Assembly (NCBI RefSeq): GCF_026157085.1
Contig: NZ_JANPVN010000001.1
Span: 1,922,001 to 1,986,000, forward strand
Length of the DNA: 64,000 nt
Direction: 5' to 3'
From: Sphingomicrobium arenosum
Lineage (GTDB): Bacteria; Pseudomonadota; Alphaproteobacteria; Sphingomonadales; Sphingomonadaceae
Shown: in pieces, positions 5,967 through 14,532 of the stretch
Position numbering within the stretch: the first letter of the stretch is position 1
Layout of the letters: every line of letters starts with the position of its first letter
Position numbers and translations under genes: made by a program
Notes under the pieces: model-generated
Told to the model about the DNA's origin: nothing
The model's database searches: none
Seen by the model: the letters and a program-made list of their open reading frames with translations, nothing else

Positions 5967-8312
5967 TCAGAATCGCACGTCGTAGCGCACCGCGCCGCCA
6001 AGATCGGCGCGCGCGCCCGCGACATGGCCCGGTTCGGACCGGCGATACGCATTGGCGCTCAGCCAGCCGCCCCTGAAGGGCGTGCCATAGCTCAGCTCGC
6101 TCACCCATTCGCGGCCCGAGGGGCTGAGCGAATAACGCTGCTGGCCGAAGCTCGCGGTCTCGCTGGCATAATCCCACGCAGTGGGCAGCCACAGGTCGAG
6201 CCCGCCCGCTTCCACCCGCAGCGGCTGCGACACCCGAAGCCCGAGCCGGTCGCTGCCGCGCCACAGGTTGGCGGTGCCGATGCTCGCGCCATAAGCGCTG
6301 GTCTCGAGCGCGCCGCCGGCAAAGCCGGTCCAGCCGCGCCGCGCATCGACCGCCACGTCGAACGCGCCGAAGCGGCGGCGCCATTCGGCAGTGAGGTAGC
6401 GCGTCGAGGCGCCCTCGCCCCCGCCCAGCACGGGCGATAGCCGTGCGCCGAGCAGCGTTTCATTCTCGTCGACCTGCGTAACGGTCAGCCCCGCCGTGCC
6501 AAAGGCACCGAGCTCGCCCGACAGGCCGAGCGACCAGCTGGCATAATCGCTCCGGCGCTCGTCCCGCGCATCGCGGCTCCAGACCGCCCCGCGCTCGGCA
6601 CCAAGCGACAGGCTGATATCGCCGAGGTCGCGCACCATGGCGAGGCTCTCGCCGCTCGCCGCCGCGAAACCGCGATCGTCGCGACGGGCGGCGAGCCAAT
6701 GGCCTTCGCTCACGCCCTTGAGCTGGCGCTGCATCGCGCCGGCGCCCTGGCTAAAGCCCATGGCCACCGCCGTCTTGTCGTCGATCCGCGCGACGAGCTG
6801 CGCGGCGAGCAGCCGTGCCTCCTCGCGCTCGGTCCCGACCAGCCCCAGCGGCAGCGCATTGATATCGTCCTTGGCATCCTGGCCGAACTGCGGACGCACC
6901 GTCATGGCGAGCGCCACGGGCCCCGCCGCGATCGTCTCGCTGCGCACCGCGCCACCCGCCAGCGCCCGGCCCAGCGGCCGTTCGCCCGGCGCGCGCGCCA
7001 GCGTCGCCTTGGGATCGAACCCGAAGGCACGATCATAGCGGTCGGTGACCAGCGTGCCCTGGCCGTCGCCCGTGCTGCCAGCGCCGTCGCCCGCCGCCGC
7101 GGGCAGGCCGCCATTGTCGAACAGCGAGACTTCCATGTCGGTCCCGGCGATGCTCGTCGTACCGATGGGCTGGAAAGCGGTGGCGAGGTTGAGTCGCCCG
7201 TTGCCGAAGATCGTGTCGATCCCAGCCGCGCCGAGGTCGTCGGCGCTCAGGAACAGGATCTCGATGATCTCGGCGCCGGAGAGATTGGGAAAGGCCTGTG
7301 CGAGCAATGCGACCGCGCCGGTGATGACCGGGGCCGAAAAGCTAGTCCCCGACCAGAGGAATTCCTGCCCCGTATGATCGGGCGCGCGCACCTGCGTGCC
7401 GAGCGCGGTGAGATAGAAAGCCGCACCGTCGCCCGCCTTGTTCGAATAGTCGGCGAGGAGGCTGGTATCCACCGCGCCGCGGCTCGCTTGGCCGACCGCG
7501 CCCGCGATGATCACCATCCCCGGCGCTGCCGCTGCAAGGCCGCTCGCGAAGACGTCGGGCTGGTCGCCGAGCGAGGGATCTTCCCCGTCGTTACCCGCCG
7601 AGACGACGATCACCACGCCCGCCGCCGCCGCATCGCGCACCGCGTTGAGCACGACGCGTCCAGGATCGCCCCCGCCGAGCGACAGGTTGATCACCCGCGC
7701 GCCCGCCGCGACCGCCGCATCGATGCCCTGTGCGATCGCGACGTCGCCGATGGAGCAGTCATCGGCCGTGCCGCAGGTGCCGGGTTCGTCGGCACGATAG
7801 GCGAGGATGGTCGCCTCATAGGCCACGCCCATCGTCGCATTGTTGTCGCGCGCGCCCGCAGCGACCGACGCCACCGCAGTGCCATGACCGTCGCTGTCGC
7901 TCACCCCGCGATTGCCGGCCACGTCGGCGCTGGCATTGGAGATGCGACCCGAAAAGGCCGACAGAGAGGGATTGATGCCCGTGTCGATGATCGCCACGCC
8001 CACGCCGTCGCCGCTGGCGCCATCTTCATAGGCGCTGATCGCCCCGCTCACGCCGAGATAGCTGCTCGCACGATATTCTGCGGTATCGTAATCGACGGTC
8101 GGCGTCGGGTCGGGCGTCGGCGTCGGATCGGGCGTGGGTGCGGGATCGGGCGTCGGGCTCGGCGCCTGCGGGTCCGGGTTGGACACCGGCGGCGGCGGGG
8201 TCGAGCGCGGACCGCCCCCGCCCCCACAGGCCGCCAGCCCAAGCGCCATCGCACTGATCCCTGCCAGCGCCACCGACCGTGTCATTCGCTCGTTCATCGC
8301 GCGCTCGCTCAT
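5967..8312 (-). CDS. Subtilisin-like (S8) serine protease with C-terminal beta-rich domain, lipoprotein-type signal
   Basis: A 781-residue exported protease. The signal ends in the lipobox LAAC (Cys 29), followed by a poly-Gly stretch and a Pro-Thr-Asp linker of DPTPTP repeats (to about residue 75). The S8 domain has the triad D110 (IIDTGI), H143 (DGHGTAVAS) and S324 (SGTSFSAPV). The last ~390 residues are beta-rich and end in a terminal Phe, resembling autotransporter-type or barrel-like domains of alphaproteobacterial subtilases. I chose ATG 8312 because AAGGGG precedes it; ATG 8345 and 8285 are alternatives. Role: surface or periplasmic proteolysis, substrate unknown. Confidence 0.88.
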   Translation of the reverse strand: MSERAMNERMTRSVALAGISAMALGLAACGGGGGPRSTPPPPVSNPDPQAPSPTPDPAPTPDPTPTPDPTPTVDYDTAEYRASSYLGVSGAISAYEDGASGDGVGVAIIDTGINPSLSAFSGRISNASADVAGNRGVSDSDGHGTAVASVAAGARDNNATMGVAYEATILAYRADEPGTCGTADDCSIGDVAIAQGIDAAVAAGARVINLSLGGGDPGRVVLNAVRDAAAAGVVIVVSAGNDGEDPSLGDQPDVFASGLAAAAPGMVIIAGAVGQASRGAVDTSLLADYSNKAGDGAAFYLTALGTQVRAPDHTGQEFLWSGTSFSAPVITGAVALLAQAFPNLSGAEIIEILFLSADDLGAAGIDTIFGNGRLNLATAFQPIGTTSIAGTDMEVSLFDNGGLPAAAGDGAGSTGDGQGTLVTDRYDRAFGFDPKATLARAPGERPLGRALAGGAVRSETIAAGPVALAMTVRPQFGQDAKDDINALPLGLVGTEREEARLLAAQLVARIDDKTAVAMGFSQGAGAMQRQLKGVSEGHWLAARRDDRGFAAASGESLAMVRDLGDISLSLGAERGAVWSRDARDERRSDYASWSLGLSGELGAFGTAGLTVTQVDENETLLGARLSPVLGGGEGASTRYLTAEWRRRFGAFDVAVDARRGWTGFAGGALETSAYGASIGTANLWRGSDRLGLRVSQPLRVEAGGLDLWLPTAWDYASETASFGQQRYSLSPSGREWVSELSYGTPFRGGWLSANAYRRSEPGHVAGARADLGGAVRYDVRF

Positions 8313-8350
8313 CCCGTGCCCCTTTGTCCCGCTCTGTCCGCCCATATGTT

Positions 8351-8369
8351 TTAACCCGTTCTAAACCAT
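8351..8369. promoter_or_regulatory. CtrA-like site upstream of the subtilase gene
   Basis: TTAA-CCCGTTC-TAAAC differs by one base from the CtrA consensus TTAA-N7-TTAAC, and the overlapping TAAACCAT is one base off the TTAACCAT 8-mer. It is about 40 bases before the protease start, in the divergent gap with the HAD nucleotidase gene. Predicted only. Confidence 0.35.
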
Positions 8370-8447
8370 GAAGAATTTGGACCTTCATAGTTAAAGAAAA
8401 CTTACGCTTTGCTGAAAGCCGGACCAAAAGCTAGGACAAGCGTCAAG

Positions 8448-9116
8448 ATGGACCCGCGCCTCTCCCATATCACCGACTGGATTTTCGATCTCGATAATAC
8501 GCTCTATCCGGCTGCATCGGGACTTTTCCGCCATGTCGACCGGCGCATGACAGCCTATATCGCTACCCTGCTCGATCTCGATCATGACGCCGCCTACAAG
8601 GTCCAGAAGGGCTATTTCCATGCCCATGGCACCACGCTCGCGGGGCTGATGGCCGAACATGGGGTCGATCCGCATCATTTTCTCGAAGACGTGCACGACA
8701 TCCCGCTGGAAGACATCACGCCCGATCCGCGCATCGTCCATGGCATCGCCCGCCTTCCCGGACGCGCCTTCATCTATACAAACGGCGATGCGCCTTACGC
8801 CGCCCGCGTGCTTGAACGTCTCGGGCTCGGCAGCCATTTCGTCCATGTCCACGACATCCATGCCACCGACTATCGGCCCAAGCCCGACCGCCACGGCTAC
8901 GAGCTGCTACTCGACCGGTTCGACATCGATCCCGCCCGCGCGGTGATGGTCGAGGACATGGCCAAGAATTTGAAACCCGCCAAGCAACTCGGCCTCACCA
9001 CCGTCTGGGTCGACAATGGCTCCGAACAGGCGCAAGAAGCGCCCGAAACCGCCCATGTCGACATCGCCATCACCGATGTCGGCGACTGGCTGCACGCACT
9101 CGACCAAGGGGAATAG
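8448..9116 (+). CDS. Pyrimidine 5'-nucleotidase-like HAD hydrolase
   Basis: A 222-residue cytoplasmic HAD hydrolase. Motif I is FDLDNTLYP with nucleophile D14 and acid D16; motif II is YTNGD; motif III is KPD; motif IV is VEDMAKNL. The DLDNTLYP signature and cap region are typical of the SDT1-like pyrimidine 5'-nucleotidases common next to dapD in alphaproteobacteria. I placed the start at 8448, where homology-like sequence begins; an in-phase ATG at 8409 adds 13 residues. It is three bases from dapD. Confidence 0.85.
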   Translation: MDPRLSHITDWIFDLDNTLYPAASGLFRHVDRRMTAYIATLLDLDHDAAYKVQKGYFHAHGTTLAGLMAEHGVDPHHFLEDVHDIPLEDITPDPRIVHGIARLPGRAFIYTNGDAPYAARVLERLGLGSHFVHVHDIHATDYRPKPDRHGYELLLDRFDIDPARAVMVEDMAKNLKPAKQLGLTTVWVDNGSEQAQEAPETAHVDIAITDVGDWLHALDQGE

Positions 9117-9118
9117 GG

Positions 9119-9937
9119 ATGAGCATCGAGACCACCATCGAACAGGGCTGGGACCGCCGCGACAGCGTCAGCGCGTCCGACGAAGCGCTTGCCGAGGCCG
9201 TCAAGGAGGCCATTCTCCGCCTCGATTCGGGCGAGGCCCGCGTCGCCGAGCCCGACGGCAAGGGTGGCTGGCGCGTCAACCAGTGGCTCAAGAAGGCCGT
9301 GCTTCTCTCCTTCCGCCTCAACCCCATGACCACCATCCCCGGCGGCCCCGGCGGCGCGCCCTGGTGGGACAAGGTCGATTCCAAGTTTCTCGGCTGGGGC
9401 GAGGATGCCTTCAAACAGGCGGGTTTTCGCGCCGTGCCCGGCGCCATCGTGCGCCGCGGTGCCCATGTCGCCAAAAATGCCGTGCTGATGCCGAGCTTCG
9501 TCAACATCGGCGCGCATGTGGGCGAGGGCGCGATGATCGACACCTGGGCGACCGTCGGCAGCTGCGCCCAGATCGGCCGCAACGTCCATCTGTCGGGCGG
9601 CGCGGGCATCGGCGGCGTGCTCGAACCCTTGCAGGCCAACCCCGTCATCATCGAGGACGATTGCTTCATCGGCGCGCGCTCCGAGGTCGCCGAGGGCGTC
9701 ATCGTCGAGAAGGGCGCGGTCCTCTCGATGGGCGTCTTCATCTCGGCCTCGACCAAGATCGTCGAGCGCCACACCGGCAAGGTCCATTATGGCCGCGTCC
9801 CCGCTTATTCGGTCGTCGTCCCCGGCACCCTGCCCGGCCGCGAGGGCCAGCCGGGCCTCGCCTGCGCGGTGATCGTCAAGACGGTCGATGAAAAGACGCG
9901 CAGCAAGACGAGCATCAACGATTTGCTGCGCGACTGA
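9119..9937 (+). CDS. dapD: 2,3,4,5-Tetrahydropyridine-2,6-dicarboxylate N-succinyltransferase
   Basis: Catalyses the succinyl-CoA-dependent step of lysine/meso-diaminopimelate synthesis. At 272 residues it has the normal length: an N-terminal helical domain with [16 protein letters not shown] and [10 protein letters not shown], then a left-handed beta-helix of hexapeptide repeats ([21 protein letters not shown] and following), and the active-site region [20 protein letters not shown]. Follows the nucleotidase gene by two bases, so probably one transcript. Confidence 0.97.
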   Translation: MSIETTIEQGWDRRDSVSASDEALAEAVKEAILRLDSGEARVAEPDGKGGWRVNQWLKKAVLLSFRLNPMTTIPGGPGGAPWWDKVDSKFLGWGEDAFKQAGFRAVPGAIVRRGAHVAKNAVLMPSFVNIGAHVGEGAMIDTWATVGSCAQIGRNVHLSGGAGIGGVLEPLQANPVIIEDDCFIGARSEVAEGVIVEKGAVLSMGVFISASTKIVERHTGKVHYGRVPAYSVVVPGTLPGREGQPGLACAVIVKTVDEKTRSKTSINDLLRD

Positions 9938-10032
9938 CCGAGCGTAGCGACGCCGAGGCGGAGCCTCGCCGGAGCAGCGCGAAGAGATCAGTCCGCGCGG
10001 ACGGCCTGCGCGCATTCTTGCGCGACAGGACC

Positions 10033-10057
10033 GACGGGGTCAGGCCGCCCTGACCCC
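10033..10057. repeat. Palindrome downstream of dapD
   Basis: GGGGTCAG / CTGACCCC with a six-base GCCGCC loop gives an 8-bp perfect stem in the gap between the convergent dapD and thioredoxin-like genes. There is no U-run on either strand, so it may be a transcript-stabilising or weak termination hairpin. Confidence 0.5.
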
Positions 10058-10077
10058 GCAAACGCCCACGGCCAATA

Positions 10078-10626
10078 TCAATTCAGCTCGTCCAGCAACG
10101 CCGCCGCCTCGTCCCCCGACCAGTCGAGATCGCCGAGATAGCGCCACACCTCGCGCCCTTCGGCGTCGTAGAGGATCGTCGTCGGCATCACCGCCACCGG
10201 CAGCTTTGTAGACATCGCCATCTCGGGGTCCTGCCACGTCTCGACGCCGACGATCCCGGCATCCTCGAGGAAAGCCGCGACCGAGGGCTGCGGCCCCATG
10301 TCCTGGCTGAGCGTCAGCACCTTCACCTCGCCGCGCTGCGCCAGCGTGACCAGCGTCGGCAATTCCTCGACGCACGGCCCGCACCAGCTCGCCCACAGGT
10401 TGACGAGCATCGGCTCGCCCGCGGCCACGTCGGCCAGCGCGACTTCCGCGCCCTCGGGATCGAGCACGGTCACCGCCGGCATCGCCGCGCCGGCATGGCT
10501 TCGATCGACCCCGCCCTGTTCGCTGACCACCGGCGTATCGCTGGCGGGCGCGCCCTGGTCGCAGGCGCCGAGAAGGAGGGTGAGCATGGCGGCGCCGAGC
10601 GCGCGCAGGGGGTTGGTCGATGACAT
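10078..10626 (-). CDS. TlpA/ResA-like thioredoxin-fold lipoprotein
   Basis: A 182-residue exported thiol-disulfide oxidoreductase. It starts with a signal and lipobox LLLGAC (Cys 22), followed by a thioredoxin fold with the active site WASWCGPCVEE (C82 and C85) and the cis-Pro region AVMPTTILYD. It faces the periplasm and could reduce disulfides for cytochrome c maturation or other clients, but no ccm genes are nearby. Convergent with dapD; divergent from the next lipoprotein gene. Confidence 0.88.
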   Translation of the reverse strand: MSSTNPLRALGAAMLTLLLGACDQGAPASDTPVVSEQGGVDRSHAGAAMPAVTVLDPEGAEVALADVAAGEPMLVNLWASWCGPCVEELPTLVTLAQRGEVKVLTLSQDMGPQPSVAAFLEDAGIVGVETWQDPEMAMSTKLPVAVMPTTILYDAEGREVWRYLGDLDWSGDEAAALLDELN

Positions 10627-10679
10627 GGCCGTTACCTAGGGTGTTGGCAGGGCCGCTTCAATGCGGCATTGCGGCGGGG

Positions 10680-11024
10680 ATGGACCAGCGCCTTCTCCTC
10701 CTTCTTCTCGGTGCCGCAGCGCTCACCGCATGCGGCGATGCCGGGCCGCTGAAGCCGGCCAGCGGGTCGGACCTCCCGCCGCGCCCGGCGCTCGCCAGCG
10801 CGACGCCCTCGTCGGACGATCTCCTCACCCCGCCGCCCTATGCGAGGCCCGAGCGGATCGACGAGCTGGTGCGCCGCTCGACCCCGCGTGCGCCCGATCC
10901 CTTCGACCTGCCTCCACCCGAAGGCGGCGCCGCGCCCCAGCCCGACCCCGCCACCAATATCGACGATGACAGTGCCGACGTGTCCGACCTGCCCGGCCCC
11001 GACGTCGGCCCCGAACCCGAATAA
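10680..11024 (+). CDS. Small lipoprotein, Pro-rich
   Basis: A 114-residue lipoprotein: signal MDQRLLLLLLGAAALTAC with acceptor Cys 18, then a Pro- and Asp-rich, probably unfolded chain (KPASGSDLPPRP, TPPPYARPERIDEL, DPFDLPPPEG). Similar small lipoproteins are found in sphingomonads near amino-acid biosynthesis genes, as I recall, but no function is established. It lies 20 bases before galU and divergently to the TlpA-like gene. The ATG at 10680 is chosen because it gives a proper signal peptide. Confidence 0.75.
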   Translation: MDQRLLLLLLGAAALTACGDAGPLKPASGSDLPPRPALASATPSSDDLLTPPPYARPERIDELVRRSTPRAPDPFDLPPPEGGAAPQPDPATNIDDDSADVSDLPGPDVGPEPE

Positions 11025-11044
11025 GCATCAGACGAGGAGCCTTC

Positions 11045-11908
11045 ATGCCCAAGCCCGTCAAATATGCCGTCTTTCCCGTCGCCGGTCTCGGCACGCGGCT
11101 CCTGCCCGCGACCAAGACCATGCCCAAGGAAATGCTGACGATCGTCGATCGCCCGCTCATCCAATATGCCGTCGACGAAGCGCGCGAGGCGGGCATCGAG
11201 CGGCTCGTCTTCGTCACCGGGCGCGGCAAGGCCAGCCTCGTCGACTATTTCGACATGGCCTACGAACTCGAACGCACGATGGAAGAGCGCGGCAAGTCGA
11301 TGGCGCCGCTGGCCCCCAGCCGCGCCGGCTTCGGCGAACTACTCACCGTGCGCCAGCAGGAACCGCTCGGCCTCGGCCATGCCGTCTGGTGCGCGCGGCA
11401 CATCACCGGCGACGAACCCTTTGCCGTGCTCCTCCCCGACGACCTCATGGTCGGCAAGCCCGGCGCGCTCAAGCAAATGGTCGACGCCTATGAAAAGCTC
11501 GGCGGCAACATCGTCTGCGCGCAGGACGTGCCGCGCGAGAAGACGAGCTCCTATGGTATCGTCGACCCCGGCGCGAGCCGCGACGGTGCGACCGAGGTCA
11601 AGGGCATGGTCGAAAAGCCCGCCCCCGCCGACGCCCCCTCGACGCTCGGCATCGTCGGCCGCTACATCCTCCAGCCCGAGGTGATGGACGAACTGTCGGC
11701 GCATGAAACCGGTGCGGGCGGCGAAATCCAGCTCACCGACGCCATGGCCAAGCTCATCGGCAGGCAGCCCTTCCACGCGGTCGCGGTCGACGCGGTGCGC
11801 CACGATTGTGGCGACAAGGCCGGCTTCGCCCTCGCCAACCTCGCCCTCGGCATGGCCGACCCCGACGTCGCGCCGAAGCTCAAGGAATGGTTGGGCTCGA
11901 ACGGCTGA
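11045..11908 (+). CDS. galU: UTP-glucose-1-phosphate uridylyltransferase
   Basis: Makes UDP-glucose from UTP and glucose-1-phosphate for exopolysaccharide and envelope glycans. At 287 residues it has the normal bacterial GalU length. The nucleotide-binding motif GLGTRLLPATKTMPKEM is at residues 14-30, followed by DRPLIQYAVDEA, QQEPLGLGHAVWCA and LLPDDLM. ACGAGGAG precedes the ATG at good distance. UDP-glucose could supply the GT2 enzyme of the glycosylation cluster around 22-28 kb, but that link is inference. Confidence 0.96.
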   Translation: MPKPVKYAVFPVAGLGTRLLPATKTMPKEMLTIVDRPLIQYAVDEAREAGIERLVFVTGRGKASLVDYFDMAYELERTMEERGKSMAPLAPSRAGFGELLTVRQQEPLGLGHAVWCARHITGDEPFAVLLPDDLMVGKPGALKQMVDAYEKLGGNIVCAQDVPREKTSSYGIVDPGASRDGATEVKGMVEKPAPADAPSTLGIVGRYILQPEVMDELSAHETGAGGEIQLTDAMAKLIGRQPFHAVAVDAVRHDCGDKAGFALANLALGMADPDVAPKLKEWLGSNG

Positions 11909-12062
11909 CGTCCCGTGGCTGATGGCGTCGAATTCGTGGTCAGGCCGGAGCGAAAATCGTGAGCGTACGCGTCCCGGCGCGCAGGCTAGCTTGCGCTAGC
12001 TGAGCACCGGAAGCGCGGACGATGGCGATTTGCAGCCCGGCATGGCCGCGAAGGCGATGCCA

Positions 12063-12635
12063 TCAAGCCTCGAGTTCGACATCCCAGTACAGATAATCGC
12101 GCCAGCTCTCGTGCAGGTGATTGGGCGGAAAGCCCTTGCCATGTTCCTGCAACTGCCAACTCGTCGGACGAATGGGCTCGCCCGTCAGCAGCGGCATATG
12201 TGCTTCCTTGGGCGTCCGCCCGCCCTTCCTCAAATTGCACGGCGCGCAGGCAGTGGCAACATTCTCCCAGCTCGTCACCCCTCCCTGGCGGCGCGGCACG
12301 ACATGGTCGAAGGTCAATTCGCGGCCCGAGCCGCAATAGACGCAGGAAAAGCGATCGCGCAGGAAAAGGTTGAATCGCGTGAAGGCCGGATATTCGTTCG
12401 GTTTGACATATTGGCGGAGCGCAATGACGCTCGGCAGCTTGATATCGCAGCTCGGCGAATGCACCGTCCGTTCGTAATGATCGACGATATCGACCCGCTC
12501 GAGGAACATCGCCTTCACCGCCGTCTGCCACGGCCACAGGCTCAAGGGGTAATAGGACAGCGGCGTGTAATCGGCGTTGAGCACCAGGCACGGGCAGCTG
12601 TCGGGGTGCCGGGTGAGGTCGGGGTGGTGATGCAC
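12063..12635 (-). CDS. HNH endonuclease family protein
   Basis: A 190-residue cytoplasmic protein with an HNH motif in the middle: CVYCGSGRELTFDHVVPR, then N in SWENVATACAPCNLRKGGR, giving two CxxC zinc pairs around the catalytic His. This type is widely conserved in alphaproteobacteria as a stand-alone gene and its substrate is unknown. I chose the GTG at 12635 because CGGAGGGAAC lies seven bases before it; an ATG at 12701 extends the frame but has no good ribosome site. Not linked to any phage or restriction genes here. Confidence 0.83.
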   Translation of the reverse strand: MHHHPDLTRHPDSCPCLVLNADYTPLSYYPLSLWPWQTAVKAMFLERVDIVDHYERTVHSPSCDIKLPSVIALRQYVKPNEYPAFTRFNLFLRDRFSCVYCGSGRELTFDHVVPRRQGGVTSWENVATACAPCNLRKGGRTPKEAHMPLLTGEPIRPTSWQLQEHGKGFPPNHLHESWRDYLYWDVELEA

Positions 12636-12838
12636 AGGACGTTCCCTCCGTGTCGTTCCCTGTCGGGCCTCGACACCGTCTCCCGGGCGCATCGCACTCA
12701 CCGAGCGGGAGACCGGCGGCGCAAGGGCCCGTCTTTCCGTCTGTCACCACCATGGATGCCAACCCATGATGCAAGCCTGATGACAACAGAATCTCGAGAA
12801 TCTGACAAGAGTCACTTTTGCAACAGGTCTGAGTCCCG

Positions 12839-13699
12839 ATGATCACGCGTTTCGCCCCCTCGCCGACGGGCCTTTTGCACCTGGGCCACGCCTACAGCCT
12901 CGCGCGCGCGGTCAAGGCGGTGGCGTGGGGCGGCGAGATCCGGCTGCGCATCGACGACCTCGACGCCACCCGCTGTCGCCCCGAGTTCGTCACTGCGCTC
13001 CATGAAGACATGGAGTGGCTCGGCGTCCATTTCGACGGCCCCGTGATGGTCGAGAGCGAACGCGTCGCCGCCTATGACGAGGCGCTCGCGCAGCTTCGCC
13101 GCCGCGGCCTTCTCTATCCCTGTTTCTGCACGCGAAAGGACATCGAGGCCGCATTGGCCGCCCCGCATGGCGATCCGGGCGCGCATTATCCCGGCACCTG
13201 CCGCGACCTGCCCGACGATCCCGCGCGCCGCGACGCCGCGCCGCACAGCTGGCGGCTCGACCATGAAAAGGCCTTGAACGCCATCGGCCATTTGCCGAGC
13301 TGGCACGATCATGACGGCACCGTCCATTTCGCTACGCCCGATGATCTCGGCGATGCCATCCTTGCGCGCAAGGACGCGCCCGCCGCCTATCATCTCGCCT
13401 GCGTGCTCGATGATGCCGCGCAAGGCGTCACGCTGGTGACGCGCAGCGCCGACCTCGCCCCCTCGACCCCCATCCAGCGCCTGCTCCAGCAGCTGCTCGG
13501 GCTGCCCGAACCCGCTTATCTCCACCATTGGATCGTCGTAAATGCCGATGGCAAGCGCCTCGCCAAGCGCGACGAGGCCCCCACACTCCGCCAGATGCGC
13601 GCCGATGGTGTCGACGGCCCCGCGCTCCTCGATGCGCTGATGGACGAAAGGCTGCCCTTGGGCTACGCTCTTGCCGACCCTATATGGAGGCCATCATGA
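12839..13699 (+). CDS. gluQ: Glutamyl-Q tRNA(Asp) synthetase
   Basis: A 286-residue GluRS-like protein without the anticodon-binding domain; it attaches glutamate to queuosine at position 34 of tRNA(Asp). The HIGH-like motif is HLGH at residues 14-17 and the KMSKS-like motif is KRLAKRD near residue 240. Zinc-site residues C95, C97, Y117 and C121 match the GluQ-RS pattern. The next gene overlaps its stop (ATGA). Confidence 0.94.
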   Translation: MITRFAPSPTGLLHLGHAYSLARAVKAVAWGGEIRLRIDDLDATRCRPEFVTALHEDMEWLGVHFDGPVMVESERVAAYDEALAQLRRRGLLYPCFCTRKDIEAALAAPHGDPGAHYPGTCRDLPDDPARRDAAPHSWRLDHEKALNAIGHLPSWHDHDGTVHFATPDDLGDAILARKDAPAAYHLACVLDDAAQGVTLVTRSADLAPSTPIQRLLQQLLGLPEPAYLHHWIVVNADGKRLAKRDEAPTLRQMRADGVDGPALLDALMDERLPLGYALADPIWRPS

Positions 13700-13893
13700 C
13701 GACATTCCTCATCCTCCTCCTCATCGCCGCCATGGGCGCCACCGCCTATGTCCTCGTGCGCGGGGTCATCGCGATGGCCAATGGCAAGGACGTCTCGGGC
13801 GCCCAGCAGCAGAATTACATGCAGAAGCGCGTGCTCTTCCAAGGCATCGCCATCATGATCATCTGCGCCATCCTGCTGGTCGCGCGCGACTGA
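13696..13893 (+). CDS. Small two-helix membrane protein (HIG1/twin-TM type)
   Basis: A 65-residue protein with two TM helices (residues about 4-26 and 45-62) joined by a polar loop with QNYMQKRVLFQG, a pattern I associate with HIG1-domain or DUF2909-like inner-membrane proteins common in sphingomonads before the cobalamin adenosyltransferase gene. HIG1 proteins bind respiratory complexes in other organisms; the role here is unproven. GGAGG sits just upstream and the ATG overlaps the gluQ stop. Confidence 0.8.
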   Translation: MTTFLILLLIAAMGATAYVLVRGVIAMANGKDVSGAQQQNYMQKRVLFQGIAIMIICAILLVARD

Positions 13894-13912
13894 CTGCGCT
13901 AGGCCTCGCCGC

Positions 13913-14470
13913 ATGGTGAAGCTCACGAAAATCTATACCCGCACGGGCGATGACGGCACCTCAGGCCTCGTCGACGGCAGCCGCGTCGCGAAATACGCCT
14001 TGCGCATGCAGGCGATCGGCGACGTCGACGAGGCCAACAGCGCCTTGGGCGTCGCGATCGCCGCCATGACCGATGACGCCGACGTCGCGGCGTTGCGCCG
14101 CGTGCAGAACGAGCTGTTCGACCTCGGCGCCGACCTGGCCACCCCCGAAGGGGTCGAGGGTGCCTTACGTATCCTGCCCGAGCAGGTCAGCCGCCTTGAG
14201 GACGAGATCGACGCGATGAATGCGGGTCTCGAACCGCTCAAGAGCTTCGTGCTGCCAGGCGGCTCCCCCGCCACCGCGCACCTCTATCTCGCCCGCGCCG
14301 TCGTCCGCCGTGCCGAGCGCAAGGCGGTCGCGCTGGCCGCCGATGACGCGGTCAACGATCATGCCCTCGCTTATCTCAACCGCCTGTCGGATCACCTCTT
14401 CGTCGCCGCCCGCGCCTTGGCCGCGGCGGGGACAGGCGACATTCTATGGAAACCGGGCGCCACCCGCTGA
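13913..14470 (+). CDS. Cob(I)alamin adenosyltransferase, PduO type
   Basis: A 185-residue cytoplasmic enzyme that transfers the adenosyl group of ATP to cob(I)alamin, making coenzyme B12. The ATP-binding N-terminus TRTGDDGTSGLVDGSRVAK and the central GDVDEANSALG are diagnostic of PduO-type enzymes, and the LNRLSDHLFVAAR segment near the end is also typical. Only 19 bases separate it from the two-TM gene. No cobalamin riboswitch is seen in the short upstream gap. Confidence 0.95.
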   Translation: MVKLTKIYTRTGDDGTSGLVDGSRVAKYALRMQAIGDVDEANSALGVAIAAMTDDADVAALRRVQNELFDLGADLATPEGVEGALRILPEQVSRLEDEIDAMNAGLEPLKSFVLPGGSPATAHLYLARAVVRRAERKAVALAADDAVNDHALAYLNRLSDHLFVAARALAAAGTGDILWKPGATR

Positions 14471-14532
14471 GTTGACCCCTCGCCCAAAAGGACGGTGGCA
14501 ATTGCCGGGCCGGGGGTTAAGGTAGGCGTAGC

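Noticed and set aside
9938..10077. Possible tRNA or small RNA gene after dapD
   Set aside because: There are palindromes but no cloverleaf, no T-loop GTTCRA and no promoter-like pattern. Treated as terminator-like DNA.
11909..12062. Insertion-sequence remnant after galU (GCTAGC inverted repeat)
   Set aside because: The GCTAGC/GCTAGC repeat with a four-base loop is too short for an IS end and no transposase fragment is near.
12063..12635. HNH gene as part of a restriction or phage module
   Set aside because: No methyltransferase, phage or toxin genes are nearby, and this HNH type is widely found alone in alphaproteobacteria.
13894..13912. Cobalamin riboswitch before the adenosyltransferase
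   Set aside because: The gap is only 19 bases, too short for such a structure, and no B12-box is seen.
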